A stretch of 64,000 nucleotides of DNA, taken from Acinetobacter shaoyimingii (GTDB lineage Bacteria > Pseudomonadota > Gammaproteobacteria > Pseudomonadales > Moraxellaceae). Numbering within the stretch: the first letter of the stretch is position 1; every line of letters begins with the position of its first letter. The stretch is from positions 248,001 to 312,000 of the forward strand of contig NZ_CP049801.1 in assembly GCF_011578045.1 (NCBI RefSeq), given 5' to 3'. A program made the translations under genes and the position numbers. Shown here piece after piece: positions 1 to 8,075 of the stretch. Under the pieces are notes generated by a model that saw only the letters and a list, made by a program, of their open reading frames with translations, ran no database searches and was not told where the DNA came from.

Positions 1-3
1 GTA

Positions 4-378
4 TTAACACGCCACGGCAAATGCACGTTCAAAAATCGACTCTACTTCTTCAAAACGTAAACTCAGTGGCGTCTGTGTTTGGCTAAAACTATAGTGAATG
101 ACTTTCTTCTCAAGTTGCGACAAAAAATGCTCATAGTGCTGATCAAAACCATCTATGTCTAAGTAATCAAAGTGATAGCGACTTTGACACGGATACTGTG
201 CAATAAAATCCAGCATCAAATCTTGAATTTTTCGATCTGTGAAATAAATCAAATAGGTCGCTGCCGATCCACAATATAAACAACCTTGGTTCAGATAAAT
301 GTCTTCGTGTTGGAACCAACACTGTCGCAGTGTGATCATTGCTCGAATGGCTTCTGTGCCTTGAGTTTCATGGTTCAT
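4..378 (-). CDS. Small conserved hypothetical protein behind a Fur-like box
   Basis: A 124-residue soluble protein of a family I do not recognise. It has no signal peptide and no membrane segment. Near residues 33-36 it has a CLYC pair, and there are further cysteines at about 20, 64 and 124, which could bind a metal, but this is a guess. The stop codon is complete at the window edge, so the gene is whole. Its promoter region (379-629) contains a near-consensus Fur box, so iron-repressed expression is likely. Whatever it is co-transcribed with lies outside the window to the left. Confidence 0.7.
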   Translation of the reverse strand: MNHETQGTEAIRAMITLRQCWFQHEDIYLNQGCLYCGSAATYLIYFTDRKIQDLMLDFIAQYPCQSRYHFDYLDIDGFDQHYEHFLSQLEKKVIHYSFSQTQTPLSLRFEEVESIFERAFAVAC

Positions 379-431
379 GAGGCATCTCTCTAGAGGTATA
401 AGAAAAGGGTGAACGGATTATTTCAATAATT

Positions 432-450
432 AATAATGAGAATCAATATC
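432..450. promoter_or_regulatory. Fur box (iron-responsive operator)
   Basis: Nineteen bases that match the classical Fur consensus GATAATGATAATCATTATC at 16 of 19 positions by eye. It lies 54-72 bases upstream of the start codon of the leftward gene at 4-378, a normal distance for a promoter operator. Fur with Fe2+ would repress the leftward transcript in iron-replete cells. No rightward intact gene is near, so the leftward unit is the probable target. Confidence 0.6.
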
Positions 451-629
451 AATTAGAATAGCGAATTAAGCATAAAAATCAAGTTTTTTATCTGCTTGAA
501 AATACTGATTTTGATTTATTTATTTGTTTATATCTTTGCTTTTTAAATGATTTTTTACTTATCTATGTTAAATTGCATGCTTATTGGAAAATTATATCAA
601 CAACATAATCAAAAAATTAGAGAATAAAA

Positions 630-930
630 ATGAAATTAAAAGCACTGACTTCTTATTCTGGCTTTGTTCGGGTTTGATAAAACGCCATCTTCTCCCAAAT
701 TTGATCGTGTATAAGATGCAGCGAAAGCCATAGAAAATGAAAATATAAATGCCTTACTCAATACCCTACAACAGAAAAACTTAAGTGCTGATGATAAAAA
801 AGACATTATCTGCGCTTAAATTCAAGAATATTATGATCAAGTCGAACGTATCATAAATGCCAATAAGCACCTAGCCACTGAATCTGATCGATGTATTGAA
901 GCTGACGTGAGGGCTTTGATGGCAAAATAA
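630..930 (+). pseudogene. Decayed small exported-protein gene
   Basis: An ATG at 630 opens a short frame (MKLKALTS...) that stops after 15 codons. A second frame, from about 685 to the TAA at 928-930, reads as a plausible coding sequence (KAIENENINALLNTLQQKN, later IQEYYDQVERIINANKHL) but is broken by two in-frame TAA codons, at about 697 and 817. Each of these could be a single C-to-T change from CAA. The start is out of frame with the rest, so there is also a frameshift. The N-terminus with a shifted LCSG could be the remains of a lipoprotein signal. I read this as one dead gene of roughly 95-100 codons of unknown function. Confidence 0.6.
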
Positions 931-1022
931 CGCGATCAATTTAGAAACCATCCACGTTGTCAGTCACCCATATTCATACTCTAAATGCATTCGTAAATAA
1001 TTTCTGGCGTTAGATGCTTATA

Positions 1023-1694
1023 TCATGCATCTAGGGTTAACCACTGCTGTTGATGATAGGCACTTTCCCAAAATAACCATTCGAGTTCTGCACCACGGGT
1101 ATAAGCTTGATGCATTTTAGCAATTGTGTCTGCATCACAGCGCTCAGCAACTTGATCTATGGTGGTAATTACACGATTCACTGCTAAATGAAATTCTTCA
1201 CCTGCATAGGTATCAATCCAAGCTTGATAAGGATTATTTGGTTGGCTTAGATGGACAATATTTTTCCCCACCTCAGCATATATCCAGAAACAAGGCAGAA
1301 GTGCGGCTAACACTACAGGGTAACTTTCAGACCACGCTGTTGCTGTCAGAAATGAAGTGTAATGATGACAGGCTAGGCTGAGTGGCGTATTTTCAAATTG
1401 TGTTTTGCTGATGTGAAAATCATGCATGAAATCTTGATGTAAACTGCGCTCTACCACAATAGCCACTTTGGCTGCCTCTGAAAATTGGATGACATCATCT
1501 GCCGCAAAGGCCTTGGCAGCACACACAGCCAGTGCACGTCCATAGGCGAGTAAATAATGTGCATCTTGAATGACGTAATGACAAAAAGCAGCTCGATTTA
1601 ACGTACCTTGTGCAAGCTGTTGATTAAAAGGATGCGTTAAGGTTTTTTGGTAAAGTTTGAAATTATGTTGCCATACATCTTTTGAAAAGCTCAT
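1023..1694 (-). CDS. tenA: TenA-family thiaminase II / aminopyrimidine aminohydrolase
   Basis: A 223-residue all-helical TenA/THI-4 family protein. The family hydrolyses 4-amino-5-aminomethyl-2-methylpyrimidine, a thiamin breakdown product, to feed pyrimidine back into thiamin synthesis. The catalytic cysteine is visible at residue 135 in ALLPCFWIYAEVG, with Asp44 in VIQDAHYLLAYGR and the C-terminal Glu205 in ELEWLFWESAY. These match the positions of the Bacillus subtilis enzyme. Length is normal for the family. No other thiamin gene is adjacent. I looked for a TPP riboswitch upstream and do not see one. A small inverted repeat (1011-1017 with 1027-1033) overlaps the stop codon and may help termination. 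Confidence 0.88.
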   Translation of the reverse strand: MSFSKDVWQHNFKLYQKTLTHPFNQQLAQGTLNRAAFCHYVIQDAHYLLAYGRALAVCAAKAFAADDVIQFSEAAKVAIVVERSLHQDFMHDFHISKTQFENTPLSLACHHYTSFLTATAWSESYPVVLAALLPCFWIYAEVGKNIVHLSQPNNPYQAWIDTYAGEEFHLAVNRVITTIDQVAERCDADTIAKMHQAYTRGAELEWLFWESAYHQQQWLTLDA

Positions 1695-1896
1695 CGTTTA
1701 TCTCTTTGAGAGTGATCAGGTCAAATATTCAACACATACATTAGCGGCATTAAATTGGTTTGTATGTCCAATTCAAAAAAATCATACGAAGAACTTTGGA
1801 TAAATGCTTAAAAGTCGTCATAATTGACGCACAAATTTTAATTCTTTTGTTTTACAGAATTCTCTATATCAATAATTGTTCATAGGTCGATTCGTT

Positions 1897-2982
1897 ATGA
1901 TGAAACATTTTGGTTTCTCAATCATCTTTACGATCGTGTGTCTAGGTATTTCTGCGTATTGGGGCTTTCATCATGGCCCAGAAGCAGGTTTAAAGACCAT
2001 GTTTACAGCGCTCACCATTACTGCAATTCTGGCAGTCATGGAAGTGTCGCTTTCGTTTGATAATGCTGTGGTGAATGCATCCGTGCTTCGTGGTTGGGAT
2101 CATTTTTGGAAAATGATTTTCTTAACCGTGGGCATCTTGGTTGCTGTATTTGGTATGCGTCTTGTTTTCCCAATCGTGATCGTTGCTGTAACCGCAGACA
2201 TGGGCATGATGGAAGTGGTAAATATGGCATTGAATGATCCGAAAAATTATTCAGCACGTCTAATTGCCCATCATGCTGAAATTGCGGCTTTTGGTGGCTC
2301 ATTCTTACTGCTTGTATTCCTCAATTTCTTTTTGGATGAAGGTAAGGATACGCACTGGTTTAAATGGTTGGAACGTCGTCTAGCGAATCTTGCCAATGTG
2401 CCTGCAATGTCTGTGTTCTTGGCATTGATTGCACTGTTAATTATGGCAGCCAATATTGATGAAGCTTCTCGTTTAGCGGTGACCATGGCAGGTATTTGGG
2501 GTATCGTGATTTATATTGGGGTTCAAGTGCTGAGTCATATGCTCGGTGGTGAACCTGAAGTAGATGAACAGGGTAATGCCATTGGTCATGATGCAAGCGG
2601 TGCGCCAACTGGTGCAATCAAAGCAGGTCTGGGCGGGTTTATCTATTTAGAAGTTTTAGATGCCTCATTTAGCTTTGATGGGGTGATTGGTGCCTTCGCT
2701 ATTACTTCAGATGTAGTGATTATCATGCTCGGTCTGGCGATTGGTGCGATGTTTGTTCGTTCCATGACCATTTACTTGGTCGATAAAGGTACGCTTGATG
2801 CTTATATCTACCTTGAACATGGCGCGCATTATGCCATTGGCGCTCTAGCATTCATCATGCTTGCAAGTGGTACAGGTGTGCATGTTCCTGAAGTTGTTAC
2901 AGGTTTGATTGGTGTAGCATTTATTGTTTGGGCGGTGATTGCATCCATCCAATACCGTAAACGACAAGAACGCCTCGGTTGA
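1897..2982 (+). CDS. DUF475 / TerC-like integral membrane protein
   Basis: About 361 residues with eight or more hydrophobic helices. It contains the repeated acidic signatures typical of the TerC/DUF475 group: MEVSLSFDNAVVNA near the start and LEVLDASFSFDGVIGAF in the second half. Those paired Asp/Asn positions in membrane helices suggest cation binding or transport; relatives are linked to tellurite resistance and manganese export. The exact substrate here is unknown. I place the start at ATG 1897, with AGG about ten bases upstream. A TTG at 1876 in the same frame would add seven residues. A strong terminator follows directly, so it is probably transcribed alone. Confidence 0.85.
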   Translation: MMKHFGFSIIFTIVCLGISAYWGFHHGPEAGLKTMFTALTITAILAVMEVSLSFDNAVVNASVLRGWDHFWKMIFLTVGILVAVFGMRLVFPIVIVAVTADMGMMEVVNMALNDPKNYSARLIAHHAEIAAFGGSFLLLVFLNFFLDEGKDTHWFKWLERRLANLANVPAMSVFLALIALLIMAANIDEASRLAVTMAGIWGIVIYIGVQVLSHMLGGEPEVDEQGNAIGHDASGAPTGAIKAGLGGFIYLEVLDASFSFDGVIGAFAITSDVVIIMLGLAIGAMFVRSMTIYLVDKGTLDAYIYLEHGAHYAIGALAFIMLASGTGVHVPEVVTGLIGVAFIVWAVIASIQYRKRQERLG

Positions 2983-3011
2983 TTGTTTTTATTAAAAAAT
3001 AGATATAATAG

Positions 3012-3037
3012 AGGACGCATGAATTGCGTCCTTTTTT
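3012..3037 (+). terminator. Rho-independent terminator of the DUF475 gene
   Basis: An eight-base-pair stem (AGGACGCA with TGCGTCCT) and a five-base loop, followed by a run of T. It lies 30 bases after the stop codon of the gene at 1897-2982. Confidence 0.85.
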
Positions 3038-3120
3038 ATACGCCGTATTTTCCACAAGCTGATCCTGATATGAGATGATGTGCATATCTCCAGATCGCCA
3101 TTTTTGATAAAGCCATTGAT

Positions 3121-4485
3121 ATGATGAATGCCTTAGAACGTCGCTCAACTTTTGCGTTAAGCAGTATTTTTGCACTGCGAATGTTGGGACTGTTCATGAT
3201 TGTGCCTGTATTTTCAGTTGCGGGACAATCGTATCAATATGCAACGCCTGCACTCATTGGTTTAGCTGTCGGGGTGTATGGTTTAAGCCAAGCCATTTTA
3301 CAAATTCCATTTAGCTTGATCGCAGATCGTTTTAGTCGTAAACCCCTTATTGTACTTGGGTTGTTATTGTTCGCTTTAGGGGGTGCAGTGGCGGCCATGT
3401 CAGACAGTATTTATGGTGTGATTATCGGGCGGGCAATCGCAGGTGGTGGTGCTGTTTCTGCGGTGGTGATGGCGTTGCTTGCCGATGTCACTCGTGAAGA
3501 AAACCGAACCAAAGCCATGGCGATCATGGGCATGAGTATTGGTTTGTCTTTTGTGGTGGCATTTAGTTTAGGACCTTGGCTGACTAGCCTTGTCGGAATT
3601 TCAGGATTATTCTGGGTAACGACATGTATGGGGCTATTGGCAATCCTCATGTTGTTTTTAGTGCCATCCACTACACGTCATCATAAAAACTTCCAACAAG
3701 GCTATCTCACGCAGCTTAAACAAGTGCTGAAAATGCGTGATTTAAATCGTCTACACGTATCGGTATTTGCATTACATTTGCTACTGACTGCGATGTTTAT
3801 TTATGTGCCATCTCAGTTGATTGACTTTGCCAAAATTCCACTGTCACAACATGGTTTAGTGTATTTGCCTTTGTTGGTAATTAGCTTATTTTTTGCTTTC
3901 CCAAGTATTATATTGGCTGAGAAATATCGCAAAATGCGTGGCATTTTCTTAACGGCCATTGGCGGAATCATTGCAGGTTTATTGATTTTAATTTTTGGTT
4001 ACCAGTCCAAATATATTTTGCTACTGGGACTAGGATTATTTTTTATTGCTTTTAATGTGATGGAAGCACTTTTACCTTCTTGGTTGTCTAAGGCAGCACC
4101 AATTCAATCCAAAGCAACCGCAATGGGTGTCAATGCCAGTGGGCAATTTTTAGGGGCATTTTGTGGCGGTATTTTAGGTGGGCAGCTGATCATGCTCAAC
4201 AATACTGCACTCGGGTGGGGAATTTTAACGGCAATTGCTATTGTTTGGTTATTGATAAGTTTTGGTCTATCTCAACCACGCTATTTATCGTCTTTAGTTT
4301 TCAAATTACCTGAATTAAAAGAAACAGATGAATGGACTTCTCAGTTGCTATCAATTCGTGGTATTGAAGAAGTCGTGGTGATGTCTGATCAACAAGTCGC
4401 CTATGTTAAGGTCGATAAGCAACAAATTGATGATGCAGCGCGACAACATTTATCGCACTTGTTAGGTAAAGAGGTAGCCATTTAA
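3121..4485 (+). CDS. MFS transporter, YajR-like with C-terminal YAM-type domain
   Basis: A 454-residue major facilitator with about twelve membrane helices. The loop 2-3 motif A is present as DRFSRKPLI. After the last helix there is a soluble tail of about 70 residues (from KLPELKETDEW) that matches the small ferredoxin-like YAM domain of E. coli YajR, which has the same total length. YajR is a proton-driven drug/H+ antiporter-type protein whose substrate is not settled, so I call it an exporter only. It is followed 50 bases later by ssb on the same strand, with no terminator between, so the two may share transcripts. Confidence 0.85.
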   Translation: MMNALERRSTFALSSIFALRMLGLFMIVPVFSVAGQSYQYATPALIGLAVGVYGLSQAILQIPFSLIADRFSRKPLIVLGLLLFALGGAVAAMSDSIYGVIIGRAIAGGGAVSAVVMALLADVTREENRTKAMAIMGMSIGLSFVVAFSLGPWLTSLVGISGLFWVTTCMGLLAILMLFLVPSTTRHHKNFQQGYLTQLKQVLKMRDLNRLHVSVFALHLLLTAMFIYVPSQLIDFAKIPLSQHGLVYLPLLVISLFFAFPSIILAEKYRKMRGIFLTAIGGIIAGLLILIFGYQSKYILLLGLGLFFIAFNVMEALLPSWLSKAAPIQSKATAMGVNASGQFLGAFCGGILGGQLIMLNNTALGWGILTAIAIVWLLISFGLSQPRYLSSLVFKLPELKETDEWTSQLLSIRGIEEVVVMSDQQVAYVKVDKQQIDDAARQHLSHLLGKEVAI

Positions 4486-4535
4486 TCATAACTCTTATAA
4501 AGTAAAACATAGATTGAATAGGAAGATTAAAGCAC

Positions 4536-5099
4536 ATGCGTGGCGTAAATAAAGTTATTTTAGTTGGTACTTTAGGTAAAGATCCGGAAACTAAAACATT
4601 TCCGAATGGTGGTTCTCTCACACAATTTTCTATTGCAACTAGTGAATCTTGGACTGATAAAAATTCGGGTGAACGAAAAGAACAAACAGAATGGCACCGA
4701 ATTGTATTGCACAACCGTTTAGGCGAAATTGCTCAGCAATATTTGCGTAAAGGCTCTAAAGTTTATATTGAAGGTTCATTGCGTACGCGTCAATGGACAG
4801 ATCAAAATGGTCAAGAGCGTTACACCACAGAAATCCGTGGTGAACAAATGCAAATGCTAGACTCAAACCGTCAGCAAAATGATGGTGCGGGTGAAGGTGG
4901 TTTCCAACAACCTCGTTTCAACAATAACAACCAAAATGGTGGTTATGGTCAACAAGGTGGTTATAACAACCAAGCAGCACCAGGTGGTTATGGCAACAAC
5001 AATGTGAATCAAGGTTTCCAATCTCCTAAACCTCAGCAACAACCTGCTAAGCCTATGGCAACAGCACCTGCTGATTTGGATGATGATTTACCGTTCTAG
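4536..5099 (+). CDS. ssb: Single-stranded DNA-binding protein SSB
   Basis: A 187-residue SSB. Residues 1-110 form the OB fold (start [18 protein letters not shown], then [19 protein letters not shown]). A disordered Q/N/G-rich linker follows, and the acidic tip DLDDDLPF recruits replication and repair partners. It coats ssDNA as a tetramer during replication, recombination and repair. The start is preceded by AGGAAG at a good distance. A genomic island begins shortly after its terminator; I see no duplication of ssb sequence at the other end of the island, so the insertion left the gene intact. Confidence 0.97.
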   Translation: MRGVNKVILVGTLGKDPETKTFPNGGSLTQFSIATSESWTDKNSGERKEQTEWHRIVLHNRLGEIAQQYLRKGSKVYIEGSLRTRQWTDQNGQERYTTEIRGEQMQMLDSNRQQNDGAGEGGFQQPRFNNNNQNGGYGQQGGYNNQAAPGGYGNNNVNQGFQSPKPQQQPAKPMATAPADLDDDLPF

Positions 5100-5177
5100 A
5101 TCATATATAAATATGATTTGTTAAGTTATTAATGATTCTTTGAGTTGAAAATAATTTCAATTCAAAGACTTAAGGTG

Positions 5178-5222
5178 TAAAAATAGCTTCTTTTATTTTG
5201 TTAATAAGAGAAGCTATTTTTT
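5178..5222 (+). terminator. Terminator of ssb
   Basis: A stem of about twelve base pairs (AAAATAGCTTCT with AGAAGCTATTTT) followed by T-rich sequence, 80 bases after the ssb stop codon. It marks the last clearly chromosomal feature before the island. Confidence 0.8.
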
Positions 5223-5236
5223 CAACTATAGAAAAT

Positions 5237-5264
5237 GTTAAATTAAAAGTGCATATATAATTTA
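5237..5264 (+). repeat. Left imperfect inverted repeat of the island
   Basis: It contains GTTAAATTAAAA (5237-5248), then TGCATATATAATTTA (5250-5264). The reverse complement of 16875-16907 reads GTTGAATTAAAA, then TGCATATACAATTAA. The first blocks differ at one of 12 positions and the second at two of 15. The spacing between blocks differs by four bases. The sequence is A+T-rich, which raises the chance of coincidence, but the position just beyond the ssb terminator fits an element end or recombinase-binding site. Confidence 0.45.
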
Positions 5265-5317
5265 TTTTGTTAAGATAGTGTGCTAAAAAGAATGTATCAA
5301 GGTTGGAAGTTTATGAG

Positions 5318-6490
5318 ATGGGTGTAGAGGTAATCTTGCATGATTCTGGAGAATTGTTGCCTATACTTCTTGATGATGATGGTATGCCAATACCTTTACC
5401 AAATGAGTTTATTCTTTCCAAAAGGAAAGCAAGTGCTAATACATTGATCAGGAACTTAAGAGAAATAAAATTATTATATGAATGGTTCTACATTCAAAAT
5501 ATTGACTTATATGAAAGACTGATTCAGAAGAAACCTTTTACTGAAGCTGAAATTACAGGAAGTCTTGCAGAATTTCTAAGAAAGGATCATGAAAAAAGAC
5601 ATAAGAAGATCAAGATTGCAGTCAAACCAGATACGTTTAATCAAAGACTCATCACGATTAAACAATTTTTAAATTGGTATATTGAACTATATATTGGGAC
5701 TCTACCTTTTACATCAAATAATTATCAATATTACATCACATATAAGACAAGGCTTAACTACTTGCTTGATAACTGCTTTATAAACTCCTCACCAACTAAT
5801 AAAAGCCTTAGTAAAGGATTAAGTAGTAGTGAGCAATCTAATCTTATTAAGTTGGTTAAGCCCCAAAAGGAAAGTCAAAATCCCATTGAGTATAGAAATT
5901 ATATTATGGTGATGTTGATGCTTTCTTTTGGATTGCGTCCAGGAGAGCTTTTAAGCTTAAGAGTGGAAGATATACAGCTTGGAGGAATATCTTCTATAAG
6001 AGTGCATCGTCGTCCACCAGATGCTAATGATAAGAGAAAGCAGAGACCTCAAATTAAGAGAAATGGACGAACATTATCAATTAATGATAAAGCTCTTGCG
6101 AAAGAGTTAGATATCTATATTACAAAGTGGAGAGAGATGTTAGATCAGAGAAATCAAACTTCTATTGAGTGGGATTACTTAATTCTTAATCAAGATGGAC
6201 AACCTCTTTCACTAGCCTCAATTACTCAATACTTTCAAATTTTGAAAGGAAAATATGTTGAACTAGTGCCTCCTAATTTCAGTCCAAAGACTTTAAGGCA
6301 TACTTTTTCATCTTCAATGGAGCGTTTACTAAGAGATGCTGGTGTTGAAGAAGACAATAGAAAAAAAGCATTAGCATATTTGAGGGGGGATAGTTCGTTG
6401 TCCTCACAAGATGTTTATACATTCAAAGAAACAGAATTAGAAGCTAATAAATATTTAGGACAATATCAGCGTGAGATTTTTGGAATCTAA
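5318..6490 (+). CDS. Tyrosine recombinase 1 of the island (GmtY/TnpA-like)
   Basis: About 390 residues with the C-terminal DNA breaking-rejoining domain. The first catalytic Arg is near 207 (FGLRPGELLSLRVED), the second near 327 (SPKTLRHTFSS), and the likely nucleophile Tyr is near 367 (DVYTF). The His that usually sits three residues before the second Arg is a Lys here, so the active site is not canonical. The start at ATG 5318 has GGAAG eight bases upstream; a TTG at 5303 is the alternative. It is the first gene of a tight four-gene operon, with only 4 bases to the next start. Its likely job is integration and excision of the island. Confidence 0.8.
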   Translation: MGVEVILHDSGELLPILLDDDGMPIPLPNEFILSKRKASANTLIRNLREIKLLYEWFYIQNIDLYERLIQKKPFTEAEITGSLAEFLRKDHEKRHKKIKIAVKPDTFNQRLITIKQFLNWYIELYIGTLPFTSNNYQYYITYKTRLNYLLDNCFINSSPTNKSLSKGLSSSEQSNLIKLVKPQKESQNPIEYRNYIMVMLMLSFGLRPGELLSLRVEDIQLGGISSIRVHRRPPDANDKRKQRPQIKRNGRTLSINDKALAKELDIYITKWREMLDQRNQTSIEWDYLILNQDGQPLSLASITQYFQILKGKYVELVPPNFSPKTLRHTFSSSMERLLRDAGVEEDNRKKALAYLRGDSSLSSQDVYTFKETELEANKYLGQYQREIFGI

Positions 6491-6494
6491 AACT

Positions 6495-8075
6495 ATGCAG
6501 CAGGCTTTATTTTCTAATGAGAATGGTTGGAGAGATATTCCTGATTTTATTATTAGTCGTGAAGGAAAAAAGGTAAATACAGTAAGTGACTTGTGGAACT
6601 TACCATATGCTATTGATATCTCTAGTTCTAAATTAGATTTTTCTAAAATTCCAAATGAAAATTTTAAGTGGGTATTAAAATCTTTCGTCATAGAAAAAAT
6701 TGAAAAAGTATCTACTCATGCCGGTTTACAGCATTTTCAGGATATTTGGGCAAAATTTTTCCGAAACAATATTGAAGTTATAAATTCTGCTCAAGATATT
6801 GAAGAAACTCTAATTTCAGTAGTTGAAAGTGCGATTAATTTAGGTCGTGCAGAGCACAAACTCTGGACGTTATATAGACCGATACAATGGTATTTGTATG
6901 GAGCTGAGCATTATCCTGAGTTAGGTTTTTCAACAGCTTATGCCAGTATTTTAGAAACGATGTCTATTCCTGGGAATCCGAAAGGAGAAGCTGTAAGGAT
7001 GGAGGATCCAGACTCAGGACCTTTAAATCATAGTTTGGAACTTCCTTTGCTAATTCAGGCCTTAAAAAAAGATCAGAGTCAAGAACTTATACATTTACAA
7101 CAGAAAGCTGCTGTTGCTCTTTCAATTGCTTATGGTCGAAATCCAGCTAATCTAACTTATTTAAGACATTCTGATGTTGTTAATTTAACACCAGAATCAG
7201 ATGATCCTGTTTATGTCTTAAAAATCCCTCGCATTAAAAAGAGGTTAGTAAATCCGCGCGATGATTACAAAGAAGAGTTTCTTGATCCAGCTTTCGCACA
7301 GCATGTTCATGATTTGATTAGAGCGAATAATGAGAAGAACTATGCTGTTCTTTATCATGGGGGTAAAAAGCTCCAAAATCCTCAGCCGCTCTTTTTTAAT
7401 ATAAATGGAAACGAGGCAGCGATATTATCTGGCGATTATGAGAATGCTTATAACTTTTCCTCTTCGATGATTACCTCTTTAATTAAAGGGTTTGTAAGAA
7501 GGCATAATATTATTTCTCCTCTGACAAAGGAGTTAATGTATGTTACAGCTAGAAGGCTTCGATATACCCTTGCAACAGGTTTAGCGGCTGAGGGCATTAG
7601 TAAGGCAGCTTTAGCTAGAATCTTGGACCATACAGATACTCAGCATGTTCACGTATATTTTGAGCTAGCAGGTAAAATTGTTATTCAGCTAGATAAAGCA
7701 ATTGCAAAAGCCTTTTCTCAATATCTTAGCTATTTCTCTGGTCATATAATTGACTCTTTAGAAAATGCTATTAATGGTGATAATCCTGAAAAGCATTTGG
7801 TTTTTAAGGGGGATATGATTGAGGATGGCATTAAAGATATTGGAGTATGTGGTGAATCAAATATATGTCATCTAGATCCTCCCTTTTCATGTTACTTATG
7901 CCCAAAATTCCAGCCTTATATACATGCTGACCATGAATACGTACTTGAGAGTCTACTGAACAGTAGAAATGAGCGTTTAGAAAAATATGAAAATGCTCGT
8001 TTAGGAATCCAGTTAGATGAAGTTATTTTTGCTGTAGCACAGGTAGCAGAAGCTTGTAAGAAGGAATATGTATGA
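6495..8075 (+). CDS. Tyrosine recombinase 2 of the island, with Cys-rich tail
   Basis: About 526 residues. The recombinase core shows AYGRNPANLTYLRHSDV (first Arg), TARRLRYTLATGLAAEG (second Arg, with Arg instead of His three residues before it) and LDHTDTQHVHVYFE (Tyr). Near residues 460-480 there is a cysteine cluster (CGESNICHLDPPFSCYLCP) that looks like a small zinc-binding module; similar tails occur in Tn554-type TnpB proteins. I chose ATG 6495, preceded by GGAA; a GTG at 6471 overlapping the previous gene is possible. It overlaps the next gene by four bases (ATGA), so translation is probably coupled. Whether this protein is catalytic or only structural is unknown. Confidence 0.75.
   Translation: MQQALFSNENGWRDIPDFIISREGKKVNTVSDLWNLPYAIDISSSKLDFSKIPNENFKWVLKSFVIEKIEKVSTHAGLQHFQDIWAKFFRNNIEVINSAQDIEETLISVVESAINLGRAEHKLWTLYRPIQWYLYGAEHYPELGFSTAYASILETMSIPGNPKGEAVRMEDPDSGPLNHSLELPLLIQALKKDQSQELIHLQQKAAVALSIAYGRNPANLTYLRHSDVVNLTPESDDPVYVLKIPRIKKRLVNPRDDYKEEFLDPAFAQHVHDLIRANNEKNYAVLYHGGKKLQNPQPLFFNINGNEAAILSGDYENAYNFSSSMITSLIKGFVRRHNIISPLTKELMYVTARRLRYTLATGLAAEGISKAALARILDHTDTQHVHVYFELAGKIVIQLDKAIAKAFSQYLSYFSGHIIDSLENAINGDNPEKHLVFKGDMIEDGIKDIGVCGESNICHLDPPFSCYLCPKFQPYIHADHEYVLESLLNSRNERLEKYENARLGIQLDEVIFAVAQVAEACKKEYV

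Noticed and set aside
1695..1896. TPP riboswitch upstream of the TenA-like gene, because ACCTGATC occurs on the minus strand
   Set aside because: The other conserved parts of the thi-box (CTGAGA and the GGATAATGCCAGCG-like block) are absent.
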